Below, in pieces: positions 1 through 7,349 of a stretch of 35,535 nt of DNA; position 1 is the first letter of the stretch; every line of letters starts with the position of its first letter. The translations under genes were made by a program, and so were the position numbers. The DNA is taken from positions 1 to 35,535 of the forward strand of contig JADZEH010000001.1 of the NCBI GenBank assembly GCA_020850635.1. The letters are read 5' to 3'. This DNA is from Candidatus Doudnabacteria bacterium. GTDB lineage: Bacteria > Patescibacteriota > Doudnabacteria > UBA920. The notes under the pieces are model-generated. The model was not told where the DNA came from. It ran no database searches and saw only the letters and a program-made list of their open reading frames with translations.

Positions 1-118
1 CAGACGATATGGAACTTGTTGTCATAGACTGTGTGGCTAGTGCGTCGATATCCTGTCATAGTTCCATTATGCTGAAGCCTTGGACTGAAGTCCAGAGTGT
101 TCCTCTCGGTTTAGAACA
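1..118 (+). ncRNA. possible 3' part of a structured RNA
   Basis: No credible gene lies here. On the plus strand three hairpins follow each other: ATGGAACT (9-16) with AGTTCCAT (60-67), TGGAC (81-85) with GTCCA (90-94), and TGTTC (98-102) with GAACA (114-118). They lead directly into the terminator at 121-149. The octamer TGTCATAG occurs at 20-27 and again at 54-61. This layout fits the 3' end of a structured RNA or untranslated region that starts outside the window. I could not match it to tmRNA, RNase P RNA or SRP RNA, so its identity is open. Confidence 0.3.
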
Positions 119-120
119 TA

Positions 121-149
121 AAAAAACTCCCGAATTCGGGAGTTTTTTT
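121..149. terminator. bidirectional intrinsic terminator
   Basis: The stem AAACTCCCGAA/TTCGGGAGTTT is flanked by an A run on one side and a T run on the other, so it can end transcription in both directions. It lies just past the stop of the minus-strand dehydrogenase gene, which ends at 153, and just past the hairpins at 9-118. Confidence 0.85.
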
Positions 150-152
150 ATT

Positions 153-1160
153 TTATTTTTTTACAACAATATTTGATGGCGTACCGGCAATATAGTTTTT
201 TATATTATCAATTGAGGTTTCCAAAATTCTACGCAAAGCCTCTACAGTTTGAGCACCCATGTGAGGCGTGATGATAACGTTATCCATATGCATCAATTCA
301 TGATCAGCCAAAACTGTTTGAAGTTGTTCTAATTGTGGATGGCCGTGTGATAAGATATTCAATTCGTCAATAACAAAGCCTTCTTCCTCTAAAACATCTA
401 AACCAGCACCGGCCAAGACACCACTTTGCAAAGCCTCTACTAAGCCGACAGTTTCAACTAAACCACCGCGGGCAGTATTAATAAGGAAACTGCCCTTTTT
501 CATCTTCATCAAATTTTCACGATTCAATAAATGATGGGTTTCCGGCATGTATGGCACATGAAGGGTGGTGATGTCAGCAGTTGCCAGTAACTCATCTAAA
601 CTCATGTATTTAAATGCATATTCAGCGGCCAGCTTCTCGTTTGGGAAAGGATCATAAGCAATGACTTCCATCCCAAAACCCTTAGCAATTTTGATGGTAT
701 ACGCCCCAATATGACCGGTGCCGATTACACCGAGTGTCTTACCTTGCAAGTCGAACCCTTGTAAACCCTCAAAACTAAACAAACCTTGTTCTTTAACTCG
801 ATGAGCTCCTAAATACAGCTTTCTAGAAAGCGCTAAAATAAGAGCAAAAGCCAGCTCTGCTACAGTGTTTTGTCCGTACGCAGGAACATTACTTACCGGA
901 ATCCCCTTACTAGCTAACGCATCTAAATTGATGTGATCAAAACCAGTCGTACGTGTGGCAACGAATTTTAAATTAGGCAAATGCTCAATTATTTTTGGTG
1001 TGACTGGTGAGCCGGTAAACATCGACAGAATTTCTATACTAGCATCTGGCAACTTGTCATCCGAAAATTTTTCTTTGAAAAAACTAAGCTCATGATCAGC
1101 AAGCTGTTGTTTAATATATTCTTGGTCAGTTTCTGCTAGTTCGTAAAAAGCGATTTTCAT
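153..1160 (-). CDS. D-2-hydroxyacid dehydrogenase, D-lactate dehydrogenase-like
   Basis: This 335-residue protein has the two-domain layout of NAD-dependent D-2-hydroxyacid dehydrogenases. The substrate-domain motif TTGFDHINLDALASKGI is near residues 71-87. The Rossmann signature GVIGTGHIG is near 143-151. The catalytic arginine lies in INTARGG and the catalytic histidine in TPHMG near 298-302. The family reduces 2-keto acids with NADH; the DHIN motif and overall look favour D-lactate dehydrogenase. Its position 17 nt downstream of a glycerate 2-kinase gene also makes a hydroxypyruvate/glycerate oxidoreductase possible. It is the last gene of the minus-strand operon before the terminator at 121-149. 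The family is clear; the substrate is not. Confidence 0.88.
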   Translation of the reverse strand: MKIAFYELAETDQEYIKQQLADHELSFFKEKFSDDKLPDASIEILSMFTGSPVTPKIIEHLPNLKFVATRTTGFDHINLDALASKGIPVSNVPAYGQNTVAELAFALILALSRKLYLGAHRVKEQGLFSFEGLQGFDLQGKTLGVIGTGHIGAYTIKIAKGFGMEVIAYDPFPNEKLAAEYAFKYMSLDELLATADITTLHVPYMPETHHLLNRENLMKMKKGSFLINTARGGLVETVGLVEALQSGVLAGAGLDVLEEEGFVIDELNILSHGHPQLEQLQTVLADHELMHMDNVIITPHMGAQTVEALRRILETSIDNIKNYIAGTPSNIVVKK

Positions 1161-1177
1161 AATTGTAAATTAAATAA

Positions 1178-2458
1178 TTAATTGGTTAGAAGAACAAAAA
1201 AATCAGAAACATTACTTCCCGTCTTCCCTGTAAACACTAGGTCCTCAGTCGCTTCAAAAAAATGATAACTATCATTATTCTCAAGATAATGTTCTGCCGT
1301 TAATCCCAGTTTATCTGCTTTCACTTTTGTTTGAGTATCAACAATTGCACCTGCGGCATCGCTATGATCAAAACCATCGGAAGCTAAGGGTAAAAAAACT
1401 TGGTCTGGTTGAATATATTCAAGAGCTGATAACGCCATAACCTGACACCGTCCTTCCAACCCATGACCTTTAATTTGAACTGTCGATTCCCCAGCGCCAA
1501 TTAAACACATATTAGGTTTGGCTTGCTTAAAAATATCGCGAGTTACTTCCGTAGCGTTTCCCTGATACTGAGAAGAATAAATTTGGGTTTTCCAGCCAAG
1601 ATCAATCGCCGCCAAACGCATGGCTTCAACCGCGTACTCCGGAGATAGTAATAATATATTGTGAACTTTCTCAAAGTATTTGTCTTCCTTTGGAGTTTCA
1701 ATTAATGAGCAGGAAGGCATATTACACAACTCTAAAATATTATACTGCTTTAAAACCGCAGCGGCATCGCCTGAAGTTGTGGTGTCTTTCACCGTCGGAC
1801 CGCTCGAGACGATACCAAGGTCATTACCGGGAACATCACTTAAAATTAAACTTAAAACCGTAGCTGGATAACACAATTTAGCTAAGTTTCCGCCTTTGAC
1901 CTTGCTAATGTGCTTGCGCACTGTATTTAATTCCTGAATCGAGGCGCCCTGTTTGGTTAACTGCGTCACAATATTTGTTTCTATGTCACAAGTTATGTCA
2001 TTTGGATAGCAAAGAAGGCTACTGCCCCCACCGCTTACAACAAAGATCACAAGATCGTCTTTATCTGAATTTTCAACCAATTTTAAAAGCTCAAGTGTTG
2101 CCGCGACATTAACTTCAGTTGGGAAAGGATGGGTACCAATTTTACACGTAATATTGCCCAAATCCCCACCAACTAAATCTATAACGAACCCACAAGAAAT
2201 TATTTTTCCTAGCTTTTGCTGCAATGCCTTAACACTCAAAAAGGCTGCTTTCCCAAAACCAATACAAGTAATCTTTTTATAGTCTTTAAGTTTAAAGGTG
2301 TTTCCTTGAATCTTTAAGACCGTTGATTTTTCATCGTAGTCAACTTGTTCGGCAATGACCAGCTCTGGATCAATGGCGGTATAAGCCGCATCAGCAATTA
2401 ACAAAGCTTGTTTTCGCAATGGGTCGATTTTAAAATGATCGAAGTTCGTGATTCTCAT
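1178..2458 (-). CDS. glycerate 2-kinase (MOFRL family)
   Basis: This 426-residue protein matches the glycerate kinase type 2 family (DUF4147 plus C-terminal MOFRL domain). Visible motifs are GFGKAA near residue 68, THPFPTE near 108, SGGGSSLL near 142, the stretch LNTVRKHISKVKGGNLA near 177, and LILSDVPGNDLGIVSSGPT near 203. The MOFRL part carries GAGESTV near 322 and LASDGFDHSDAAGA near 358. The family phosphorylates D-glycerate with ATP to 2-phosphoglycerate, feeding lower glycolysis. Its ATG overlaps the TGA of the upstream small membrane protein by 4 nt (ATGA), so the two are probably translationally coupled. Confidence 0.92.
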   Translation of the reverse strand: MRITNFDHFKIDPLRKQALLIADAAYTAIDPELVIAEQVDYDEKSTVLKIQGNTFKLKDYKKITCIGFGKAAFLSVKALQQKLGKIISCGFVIDLVGGDLGNITCKIGTHPFPTEVNVAATLELLKLVENSDKDDLVIFVVSGGGSSLLCYPNDITCDIETNIVTQLTKQGASIQELNTVRKHISKVKGGNLAKLCYPATVLSLILSDVPGNDLGIVSSGPTVKDTTTSGDAAAVLKQYNILELCNMPSCSLIETPKEDKYFEKVHNILLLSPEYAVEAMRLAAIDLGWKTQIYSSQYQGNATEVTRDIFKQAKPNMCLIGAGESTVQIKGHGLEGRCQVMALSALEYIQPDQVFLPLASDGFDHSDAAGAIVDTQTKVKADKLGLTAEHYLENNDSYHFFEATEDLVFTGKTGSNVSDFFVLLTN

Positions 2459-2832
2459 GGATTAATCCTAGTAAAGACTCGTTTCAACCACAAAGGTGCA
2501 GTAATTAAAATTATAACGATCAACCCAACTATACCCACCACCCACCACATCAGTGTTCTTCCAACGGGTTTAGCCTGAGATAATTCTGGATTTACAGCTA
2601 AAGCTTCGTTACTTAAATCTGTATTCTGACTATCACCCTTTTCTCCAACTGGAACGTTTACGGTATCTAAATCTCTAGGGGTTTGATTTAAACCAGATTC
2701 TTGCAATGGCGCATACTCCCCACTCTTGGGCAATTTATCGTACCATTGGTCTGCCCTCACAAAAATTGGAAAACTTAAAACTACCACACTAAAACCCAAC
2801 ATCAAAAAAAATCTTGAAAAGTTCTTAGTCAT
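2455..2832 (-). CDS. small bitopic membrane protein, unknown function
   Basis: I do not recognise this 125-residue protein. A hydrophobic N-terminal segment (about residues 8-27, ending FVRA before DQWYDKLPKSG) reads as a signal peptide or anchor. A soluble stretch rich in polar residues follows, then a second membrane helix near residues 94-116 with a basic tail (LKRVF). It is 1 nt downstream of the pilin-like gene at 2834 and overlaps the glycerate kinase start. The position suggests an accessory part of the pilus gene set; that is inference only. Confidence 0.75.
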   Translation of the reverse strand: MTKNFSRFFLMLGFSVVVLSFPIFVRADQWYDKLPKSGEYAPLQESGLNQTPRDLDTVNVPVGEKGDSQNTDLSNEALAVNPELSQAKPVGRTLMWWVVGIVGLIVIILITAPLWLKRVFTRINP

Positions 2833-2833
2833 A

Positions 2834-4249
2834 TTAGTCCGTACTCCAACTTAATTGCTGATAACCACTGGTCGATAATGGAAAACTTGGTGGTGGCCCA
2901 TAAAGCAAATTCGAATCGTAAGAATAACTTCGCGTAGTAAAGCCTGAAGACCCCCAATAAGTTGCTGCTTGACCATAACTTGAAATCGAACCGTATACTG
3001 TTAAGGTTCCCTTTAGCGACCCACTAAAATGATACCGTTGAAAACTTCCGTTCTGAGCAATAAACGCCGCATTAATTTCCAAATTACTTGGTACAAAGTA
3101 AGTCATTAAAATATCTTTTTGAGCAATCAAACCAAGAACGTCATCCCCATCTTTAGCTTCGTAAACTAAATTATTCGGAATTAAAATACTCGGAGCTGTT
3201 GAAGGATTATACGGAAGAGTTGCCGCAGCAAGCATTGCTCGACCGTCAACGGTCCCTTCAACCCAGGTTCTGTCTTCAATATAAATTAAACCATTAGCAG
3301 GCATGGCGCATGGATAAGGACTACAAACTGTGGTCTGCTCACTGCGGTTTTGATAATCAATATTTTCTGAGTGAGACTGACCATTTACATCCGTACCCGT
3401 AGCATGAGCACGCAAGGAAGTCACTTTATAAACTCGGAATGTCCCATCGCTTAAAAAGACAATGGAGTACCCAGAAGCATTGGATGCTGGTAAATACAAT
3501 CCTCCACTTTGAGCGCTCGCTTTAATTGTCGCCAGGTCTGACGTAATAGAAGAATAATCTACATTAGGCACCGGATAAGTCCAAAAGGCTTGAGTACTGG
3601 CTCCCGCCGAACCCCAAATCCCATTTTTAGTTTGGCTCGGGCTACATCCCGTAGCCGAAGTACAAGTATAAGTGGCTCGGGCTGAATTAACCGGAGACAG
3701 AGCTGTACCATCGTAATGTACACCGCCATTAGAATGAAATTCTCCGTAAAATGTACTGGCTGCCCCAACCCAAATATCACTGTTTGTAAGGAAACCATAT
3801 TTGGCTAAACTTGGGATTCCATAACGAACCGTAACCGTACGTCTAACCTGAGGGTTTGCCGTCGTCCAACCAGTAGATTGAATTGTCACAATCGTTGAAC
3901 CAATTGGGGGTGGGGTAATTTCCAAACTATACTGACCAATCACTTCTTGAGTATCAGCATCGACAAAATCGTGAACATATGGACCAGCTACTCCAGTCCC
4001 ATCTTGATAGTCAGTAGCATAATGAGCTAGGTGCCATTGATAATAGTTGACCCCAGCTTCAGCAACTTGAAACGCTTGTTCCCGATATCCGGTTGAGCGC
4101 AATACTTTGAACTGATAAACTGCCCCACTTAACACCGCTAAAACCGACAAAGAAAAAATGAAAATTAAAACGACTTCAAAAACCAAAATGCTACCACTTT
4201 GACTTCGCCCCTTTTCGCTTATAAATTTTCCAAAAAATTGTTTTAACAT
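2834..4249 (-). CDS. PilX-like pilus or surface protein with pilin-type N-terminus
   Basis: A 471-residue protein beginning with a short basic leader and the segment SGSILVFEVVLIFIF, which is hydrophobic with a Glu at about the place used by type IV pilins. QAFQVAEAGVNYYQ follows, the AEAG signature common in PilX-type minor pilins. The cleavage motif departs from the GFTLIE form of its two operon neighbours. The rest is a long exported passenger rich in Ser, Thr, Tyr and Asn with two cysteine-bearing stretches (TCTSATGCS and TVCSPYPC). It lies 4 nt from the upstream pilin gene. Likely role: minor pilin or large surface subunit of a type IV pilus or pseudopilus. Confidence 0.75.
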   Translation of the reverse strand: MLKQFFGKFISEKGRSQSGSILVFEVVLIFIFSLSVLAVLSGAVYQFKVLRSTGYREQAFQVAEAGVNYYQWHLAHYATDYQDGTGVAGPYVHDFVDADTQEVIGQYSLEITPPPIGSTIVTIQSTGWTTANPQVRRTVTVRYGIPSLAKYGFLTNSDIWVGAASTFYGEFHSNGGVHYDGTALSPVNSARATYTCTSATGCSPSQTKNGIWGSAGASTQAFWTYPVPNVDYSSITSDLATIKASAQSGGLYLPASNASGYSIVFLSDGTFRVYKVTSLRAHATGTDVNGQSHSENIDYQNRSEQTTVCSPYPCAMPANGLIYIEDRTWVEGTVDGRAMLAAATLPYNPSTAPSILIPNNLVYEAKDGDDVLGLIAQKDILMTYFVPSNLEINAAFIAQNGSFQRYHFSGSLKGTLTVYGSISSYGQAATYWGSSGFTTRSYSYDSNLLYGPPPSFPLSTSGYQQLSWSTD

Positions 4250-4253
4250 AAAT

Positions 4254-4880
4254 TTATTCAGCTAAATTATCCTTTAAACTTCTAATTGAGCCGCTGGCTG
4301 TAACGGTAAAGAAATTAGTATTATCAACGCCAGCCACGTTAGTAATAAGTAAGTTTAATCGAACAAGCTTCACTTGAGTAATAGTCACTGGTGAAGTCAA
4401 AGCACTTCCAGTACCGTCATAACTATCATCAAAATAATAAAAAAGTGGAGTTGCACCATTAGCCACGTTGTCCTGAACCACCTGTAAAGTTTCATTAGCT
4501 CCGACATAAGCCAAAGGACTACCAGTAGGTTTTAATAACCCTCGATATAACTTACCGTCTGAAATGTAGTAACGAATGCGTTCGATGGCAGCATCACTAT
4601 CAACATTACTATAAAAAGTTATGGCTTGATCTGCGACTGAACCCAAAGCATAAGTACCAGTTGATGAAGTCACGGCATTTCGTAATTCGTTCATCATTTG
4701 AAAAGAAATTTTTCTAGCTCGGTCGGCGTTTGCTGATAAAACTCCCACCTTGTTTGAAGTTCCAATCGCATTTGAAATCAACATCACCACACCAACCCCA
4801 AGCATTGTGAACACAGCAATTGAAACCATAATTTCAATAAGTGTAAATCCCTGTTGAATTTTAGAGTTGGTTCGATGCAT
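4254..4880 (-). CDS. type IV prepilin-like minor pilin (PulJ/PilW type)
   Basis: A 208-residue protein with a textbook prepilin leader: basic MHRTNSKIQQ, then G|FTLIEIMVSIAVF with Glu at +5, then a single hydrophobic helix. The family is cleaved and N-methylated by a prepilin peptidase before assembly. The C-terminal two thirds is a soluble domain without a motif I can name; length and RARKISFQMMNELRNAV resemble PulJ/PilW-type minor pseudopilins. It sits 4 nt after the larger prepilin gene and 4 nt before the PilX-like gene, so the three are almost certainly co-transcribed. Confidence 0.87.
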   Translation of the reverse strand: MHRTNSKIQQGFTLIEIMVSIAVFTMLGVGVVMLISNAIGTSNKVGVLSANADRARKISFQMMNELRNAVTSSTGTYALGSVADQAITFYSNVDSDAAIERIRYYISDGKLYRGLLKPTGSPLAYVGANETLQVVQDNVANGATPLFYYFDDSYDGTGSALTSPVTITQVKLVRLNLLITNVAGVDNTNFFTVTASGSIRSLKDNLAE

Positions 4881-4884
4881 AACC

Positions 4885-6711
4885 TTATGGACTTAAGAAA
4901 ATTTCGTGGGCTTGATTACCACTAATCGTTAAAGGATCAACGGTTTGAGTCGTATAACCGGTCAAAGAAATTTCTAACTCGTAATCGTTATCCGCGGTGA
5001 GTCCTGGGAAAATTACTTGCCCAGGAGTATTACAACCTGAAACATAATTTATACCAACATTACTCAGTACTGGGGTAATAGAATCATCTGTAGTACTTAG
5101 AAAGGCTTTATAACGTATATACTGGGTGCTGGCATGACTGGCATGCAAAGTTGTTCCGGGAGTAGAGTAATAGGTACCAGCTGTTCCATCAGGACCTATA
5201 AAATTCCAAGTGAGATTGTCATTATTTGATGCAACTTGAAACTTCACCTCAGTCCCCGGAACTTGAGATGTTGGCTCCCATGTAATTGTCGTGAAATCAC
5301 TTGCCGCCCCAGTATCAAAAGTAGATGATTCAAGTGATGCAGACGGCACATAATTGCTTCCTAAAACTCTCAAACGTAAGCCGGTGGGAGCTGTGGCAAC
5401 ATCAACATTCCCATCATCGCTTGAGTAACGAGTAATATCAGAAAAAGTTGTTTGTCCCCCGCCACCAACCCAAGAAAGTTGTTGCCATATACTACCCCCA
5501 GTCGTTGCGTAGCTATCAGAGCCGGTACTGTTCTTGTGTAAACGCACTGTTGCCCCTTCTAAAGCCGCACTTGTGGAAGCATCTTTCACAATAACACGAA
5601 GACTGTTTGTTGTGGCTGCCCCTAAAACAAAAGTAAATTCCTGAGAGGTTGCCGGTAACGCTGTAATTTGTTGAATTGGTGATGTTCCATAAATTGTATA
5701 TGGTTCGCCAGTTTGCAATACCGGTATATATGTATCCCACTCGATATTATTAAGAGCGATTTGACCCGAAGCGCTTGAAGTCAAATCTTCATCGTACTTA
5801 TAAACGTCTGGGCTTGTTCCTATTAACTTACTTCCTCGAACATTAACATTCACACCAGCAATAGCGGAGCAAGTGGCGTCAACAGTTTGAACGGTTAAAT
5901 CAGCGACTAAATCGATAAACAAACTAACTTGGGTGACAGTGCCATCAACCACAGTCGAATCTGGTTTTACTGGATTTGGATTGGCAACTGTAATCGGATA
6001 AGTTGAGTCAGTTGAATACCCCGCTTTTGTCGCACTAATACTATAGCCATTTACACTTGCGGGTAATGCAACTTCAATAACTTGTCCGGTGCTGTCGGTT
6101 GTACGATCTAAAATAATATCTGGGGTAAGTGAAGTATTCTCAATATGGACTTCGGCCCCTTCTATTGGTTGGCCTGAGGCATCATAAACTTTTATTAAAA
6201 TGGCACCGGCATTACTTAAGCCCTCTAAACCTTTTGGCGAAACAGTAGTTAGGAAATGAGTAGTCGTGCCGGTCGACAACTTTTCAATGAACATTTTTAC
6301 TTGCTTATAATCGTTAGGAGCGGAGTCGGTACCAAGTAAAATCGTACCATCAGCAGGATCATCTATATAAGTAACTTCGTAGTAAATTTCATACTGGACA
6401 CTTTCGATTGTTGTACCAATTGGATTACTAGCATCCGCCAATGATCCAGAAGGGTTACCGTTAACTGTGCCCACTTCGCTGTACGGTAAATTACGCATAA
6501 TTTCAAGATAATTCGCGGCCAAACTGGAAAGTACGGTTTTCTCACGAGCCACACGCACACTCGTTGAAAGTGCAGCGTACGAACTTAATACACCAACAAT
6601 GAGTATCGCAAAAATCGCGATCCCTGCGATCGTTTCTATGAGAGTGAAGCCGGATTCATCTTTATTTTGGTGGCTTCGGAAACTAAAAAAAGTTTTGATT
6701 TTTGGTTTCAT
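4885..6711 (-). CDS. large prepilin-like protein with carboxypeptidase-regulatory-like repeats
   Basis: A 608-residue protein and first gene of the pilin operon. Residues 1-20 form a basic leader, then G|FTLIETIAGIAIFAIL, the class III signal and pilin helix. After a PilV-like region (to about residue 150) come repeated beta-rich modules (VKVYDASGQPIEGAEVHIEN near 175, a second near 275, and VIVKDASTSAALEGATVRLH near 375). These resemble the CarboxypepD regulatory-like or SpaA-type Ig fold. A further beta domain precedes a C-terminal module with NDYELEISLTGY. At several times usual minor-pilin length it would project from a pilus tip. Promoter at 6731-6759; no good Shine-Dalgarno before the ATG. 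Confidence 0.82.
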   Translation of the reverse strand: MKPKIKTFFSFRSHQNKDESGFTLIETIAGIAIFAILIVGVLSSYAALSTSVRVAREKTVLSSLAANYLEIMRNLPYSEVGTVNGNPSGSLADASNPIGTTIESVQYEIYYEVTYIDDPADGTILLGTDSAPNDYKQVKMFIEKLSTGTTTHFLTTVSPKGLEGLSNAGAILIKVYDASGQPIEGAEVHIENTSLTPDIILDRTTDSTGQVIEVALPASVNGYSISATKAGYSTDSTYPITVANPNPVKPDSTVVDGTVTQVSLFIDLVADLTVQTVDATCSAIAGVNVNVRGSKLIGTSPDVYKYDEDLTSSASGQIALNNIEWDTYIPVLQTGEPYTIYGTSPIQQITALPATSQEFTFVLGAATTNSLRVIVKDASTSAALEGATVRLHKNSTGSDSYATTGGSIWQQLSWVGGGGQTTFSDITRYSSDDGNVDVATAPTGLRLRVLGSNYVPSASLESSTFDTGAASDFTTITWEPTSQVPGTEVKFQVASNNDNLTWNFIGPDGTAGTYYSTPGTTLHASHASTQYIRYKAFLSTTDDSITPVLSNVGINYVSGCNTPGQVIFPGLTADNDYELEISLTGYTTQTVDPLTISGNQAHEIFLSP

Positions 6712-6730
6712 TTTGCAATTTTACAACATA

Positions 6731-6759
6731 ATTATACCACAAAAGCATGGTATTGATAA
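6731..6759 (-). promoter_or_regulatory. promoter of the pilin operon
   Basis: On the minus strand TTATCA (6754-6759) and TATAAT (6731-6736) are separated by 17 nt, with TGG directly before the -10 (extended -10). Transcription would start about 10 nt upstream of the ATG at 6711. The -35 overlaps the -35 of the plus-strand tRNA promoter. Confidence 0.7.
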
Positions 6760-6781
6760 AACTGCTGTATTTTGGTACAAT
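6753..6781 (+). promoter_or_regulatory. promoter of split tRNA-Asn gene
   Basis: TTGATA (6753-6758) and TACAAT (6776-6781) with 17 nt between, about 50 nt before the tRNA 5' end. It shares its -35 bases with the divergent pilin promoter. Confidence 0.6.
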
Positions 6782-6865
6782 ATTCGAGTACTTAGTTGTT
6801 TGAACTGAGTTTGAGAGTACAAATTGAATATTCGGGAGTAGCTCAGCGGTAGAGCTATCGGCTGT

Positions 6866-7093
6866 GAACACGGTTCGAATACGCAGCCTCCGCAAGCAAT
6901 TGCGGATGGAAAACGAGGTGAATTGCTGGAAGCCTAAATCGTAAGATATGGTAATCAGCAGCCAAGCCCTTCGGGGAAGGTTCAGAGACTATCCTATATG
7001 GAGTACACTTGCTTCGATCAGTAAGTGGAAGCGCCTCGCATCCTTATGGATGATGATATAGTCCACCCCTATTAGAAATAATGGGATAATGTG
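6866..7093 (+). ncRNA. group I intron in tRNA-Asn (228 nt, no ORF)
   Basis: The 5' exon end GGCTGT (6860-6865) pairs with the internal guide GCAGCC (6883-6888), giving P1 with the expected U.G pair at the splice site. A P2-like hairpin TCCGCAA/TTGCGGA is capped by a GCAA tetraloop. P7 is formed by GACTAT (6987-6992) in the R element GGTTCAGAGACTAT and ATAGTC (7058-7063) in the S element. A P9-like hairpin with a GAAA loop lies at about 7066-7086. The intron ends in the expected terminal G (7093). The core resembles the IC3 type known from tRNA introns. It is a minimal ribozyme with no room for a homing endonuclease. Confidence 0.9.
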
Positions 7094-7119
7094 TAACCGA
7101 TCGGTCCTGGGTTCGAATC

Positions 7120-7134
7120 CCAGCTCCCGAGCCA
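7120..7134 (+). repeat. tRNA-Asn 3' end repeat, copy 1
   Basis: The last 15 nt of the tRNA gene (CCAGCTCCCGAGCCA) recur exactly at 7268-7282, 148 bp downstream. Duplicated tRNA 3' ends are the usual mark of tyrosine-recombinase integration, but the interval holds no integrase. Confidence 0.6.
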
Positions 7135-7135
7135 T

Positions 7136-7172
7136 AATAAATACCCCAACTAGTTTGGGGTATTTATTATTT
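7136..7172 (+). terminator. terminator after tRNA-Asn
   Basis: Stem AATAAATACCCCAA/TTGGGGTATTTATT with a 5-nt loop, followed by a T-rich stretch, starting 2 nt after the tRNA CCA. Confidence 0.8.
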
Positions 7173-7267
7173 CTTTGGAACGGATTCGAACCACTCAGCC
7201 GAATCCCGACCAACGATAATTTGAATTGTTTAAAATTCATAGGGGAAGTGCCGAAATCTCATTTCGG

Positions 7268-7282
7268 CCAGCTCCCGAGCCA
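7268..7282 (+). repeat. tRNA-Asn 3' end repeat, copy 2
   Basis: Exact second copy of the tRNA 3' end, without a T-arm in front. It is followed at about 7289-7318 by a hairpin ACATCTTC/GAAGATGT and a T run that could serve as a terminator. On the minus strand, 7179-7200 also reads like a decayed tRNA T-arm (GGTTCGAATCC). The interval looks like the remnant of an integration scar or of a lost tandem tRNA. Confidence 0.45.
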
Positions 7283-7288
7283 ACAAAG

Positions 7289-7318
7289 GACATCTTCACT
7301 GCGAAGATGTTTTTTGTT
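7289..7318 (+). terminator. terminator-like hairpin
   Basis: ACATCTTC / GAAGATGT around a short loop followed by TTTTTTG, between the tRNA remnant and the SRPBCC gene. Confidence 0.65.
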
Positions 7319-7342
7319 ATCATGACTTTAGAAAAATAATAC
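7314..7342 (+). promoter_or_regulatory. promoter of SRPBCC gene, near-leaderless
   Basis: TTGTTA (7314-7319), 17 nt, TAATAC (7337-7342), then 7 nt to the ATG at 7350. Transcription would begin at or next to the start codon. Confidence 0.6.
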
Positions 7343-7349
7343 TACAAAT

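Larger units (their letters stand above)
6832..7134 (+). tRNA. tRNA-Asn(GUU), interrupted by a group I intron
   Basis: Exons 6832-6865 and 7094-7134 join to a 75-nt tRNA with encoded CCA. Acceptor stem TCGGGAG (6832-6838) pairs with CTCCCGA (7124-7130). The D-stem is GCTC/GAGC, the anticodon stem ATCGG/CCGAT around loop CTGTTAA, and the T-stem CTGGG/CCCAG around TTCGAAT. The discriminator is G73. Anticodon GTT, loop CTGTTAA and G73 all fit tRNA-Asn. The intron splits the anticodon between U35 and U36. A reader who ignores the intron sees GTG (His), but G73 and the stem registration argue against that. A terminator follows at 7136-7172. Confidence 0.92.

Noticed and set aside
6832-6872. tRNA-His(GTG) reading of the uninterrupted 5' part
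   Set aside because: The sequence CTGTGAA mimics a His anticodon loop, but the anticodon stem closes only after joining to 7094, and G73 without a G-1:C73 pair is wrong for tRNA-His. With the intron removed the loop is CTGTTAA, typical of Asn.
6989-7325. Overlapping frames on both strands with peptides such as GFEPRTDRL and NGFEPLSR
   Set aside because: These are translations of tRNA T-arm sequence and the group I intron, a common false gene call.
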